DNA from: Natrialba aegyptia DSM 13077
GTDB lineage: Archaea; Halobacteriota; Halobacteria; Halobacteriales; Natrialbaceae
Assembly (NCBI RefSeq): GCF_000337535.1
Contig: NZ_AOIP01000033.1
Location: forward strand, 51,226 to 115,225
Length of the DNA: 64,000 nucleotides
Direction of reading: 5' to 3'
Shown: one piece after another, positions 63,984 to 64,000 of the stretch
Position numbering within the stretch: position 1 is the stretch's first letter
Layout of the letters: every line of letters begins with the position of its first letter
The notes under the pieces: generated by a model
What the model was told of the DNA's origin: nothing
The model's input: only the letters and a program-made list of their open reading frames with translations
The model's database searches: none
Translations under genes and position numbers: made by a program

Positions 63984-64000
63984 CTGTCTCTTATACACAT
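63984..64000 (+). other. Nextera (Tn5) adapter sequence at contig end
   Basis: CTGTCTCTTATACACAT matches the start of the Illumina Nextera transposase mosaic-end adapter. It is not genomic. The antisense frame here reads MCIRDS, a well-known artefact peptide of this adapter. Confidence 0.95.

Noticed and set aside
63536..64000. 154-residue minus-strand frame beginning MCIRDSD
   Set aside because: Its start comes from the Nextera adapter; the true gene is the PAP2 phosphatase on the other strand.

Overview
This window is chromosomal DNA of a haloarchaeon, probably of the Natrialbaceae group (an inference from gene content, not a search). Supporting features are GC-rich codons, very acidic proteins, archaeal TATA boxes about 25 bases ahead of leaderless starts, twin-arginine (Tat) lipoproteins, the archaeal S10 ribosomal operon, and the archaeal CDC48, Mch and AglB families. 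The last 17 bases are Illumina Nextera (Tn5) adapter sequence, so the window ends at a raw contig edge.

1-4.6 kb holds the start of the S10 operon on the minus strand: a SPOUT RNA methyltransferase, then L3, L4, L23, L2, S19, L22 and the first codons of S3. A tRNA-Gly(GCC) follows, with a partial copy of its 3' half and flank just downstream. 5.4-16.7 kb is housekeeping: a HalOD1 protein, a thiamine-binding-type protein, a copper-chaperone-like protein, Mch, a HAD hydrolase, a GTPBP1-type GTPase, OMP decarboxylase, zinc-ribbon proteins and secreted proteins of unknown role.

16.9-19.9 kb groups a VOC (glyoxalase-fold) protein, methylglyoxal synthase and a KhtT/KhtU-type K+/H+ antiporter pair. 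This may be a methylglyoxal production, disposal and protection module. 21.1-28.3 kb has an RNase HI and a five-gene peptide ABC transporter. 28.5-34.8 kb has a DUF7344 protein, an EamA exporter, a frameshifted membrane protein gene, CDC48 and LarC.

34.9-38.1 kb encodes three secreted acidic proteins. The largest has five Gln/Asn-rich repeat blocks that recall curli (amyloid) repeats, and one neighbour carries shorter versions of the motif. Up to 42.7 kb come a Tat lipoprotein, a DUF4330 protein, a repeat-bearing membrane protein and a coiled-coil gene pair of plasmid/virus type.

42.9-60.9 kb is a surface-glycan locus: pyruvyl transferase, flippase, GT2, Wzy-like polymerase, two sulfatase-fold enzymes, two GT4 enzymes, polyprenyl glycosylphosphotransferase, an AglB-like oligosaccharyltransferase, a methyltransferase and a sugar-1-phosphate nucleotidyltransferase. 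Its left part (about 43.2-51.2 kb) is markedly AT-rich and looks horizontally acquired; the right part has the composition of the chromosome. The window closes with a winged-helix protein, a membrane protein and a truncated PAP2 phosphatase.
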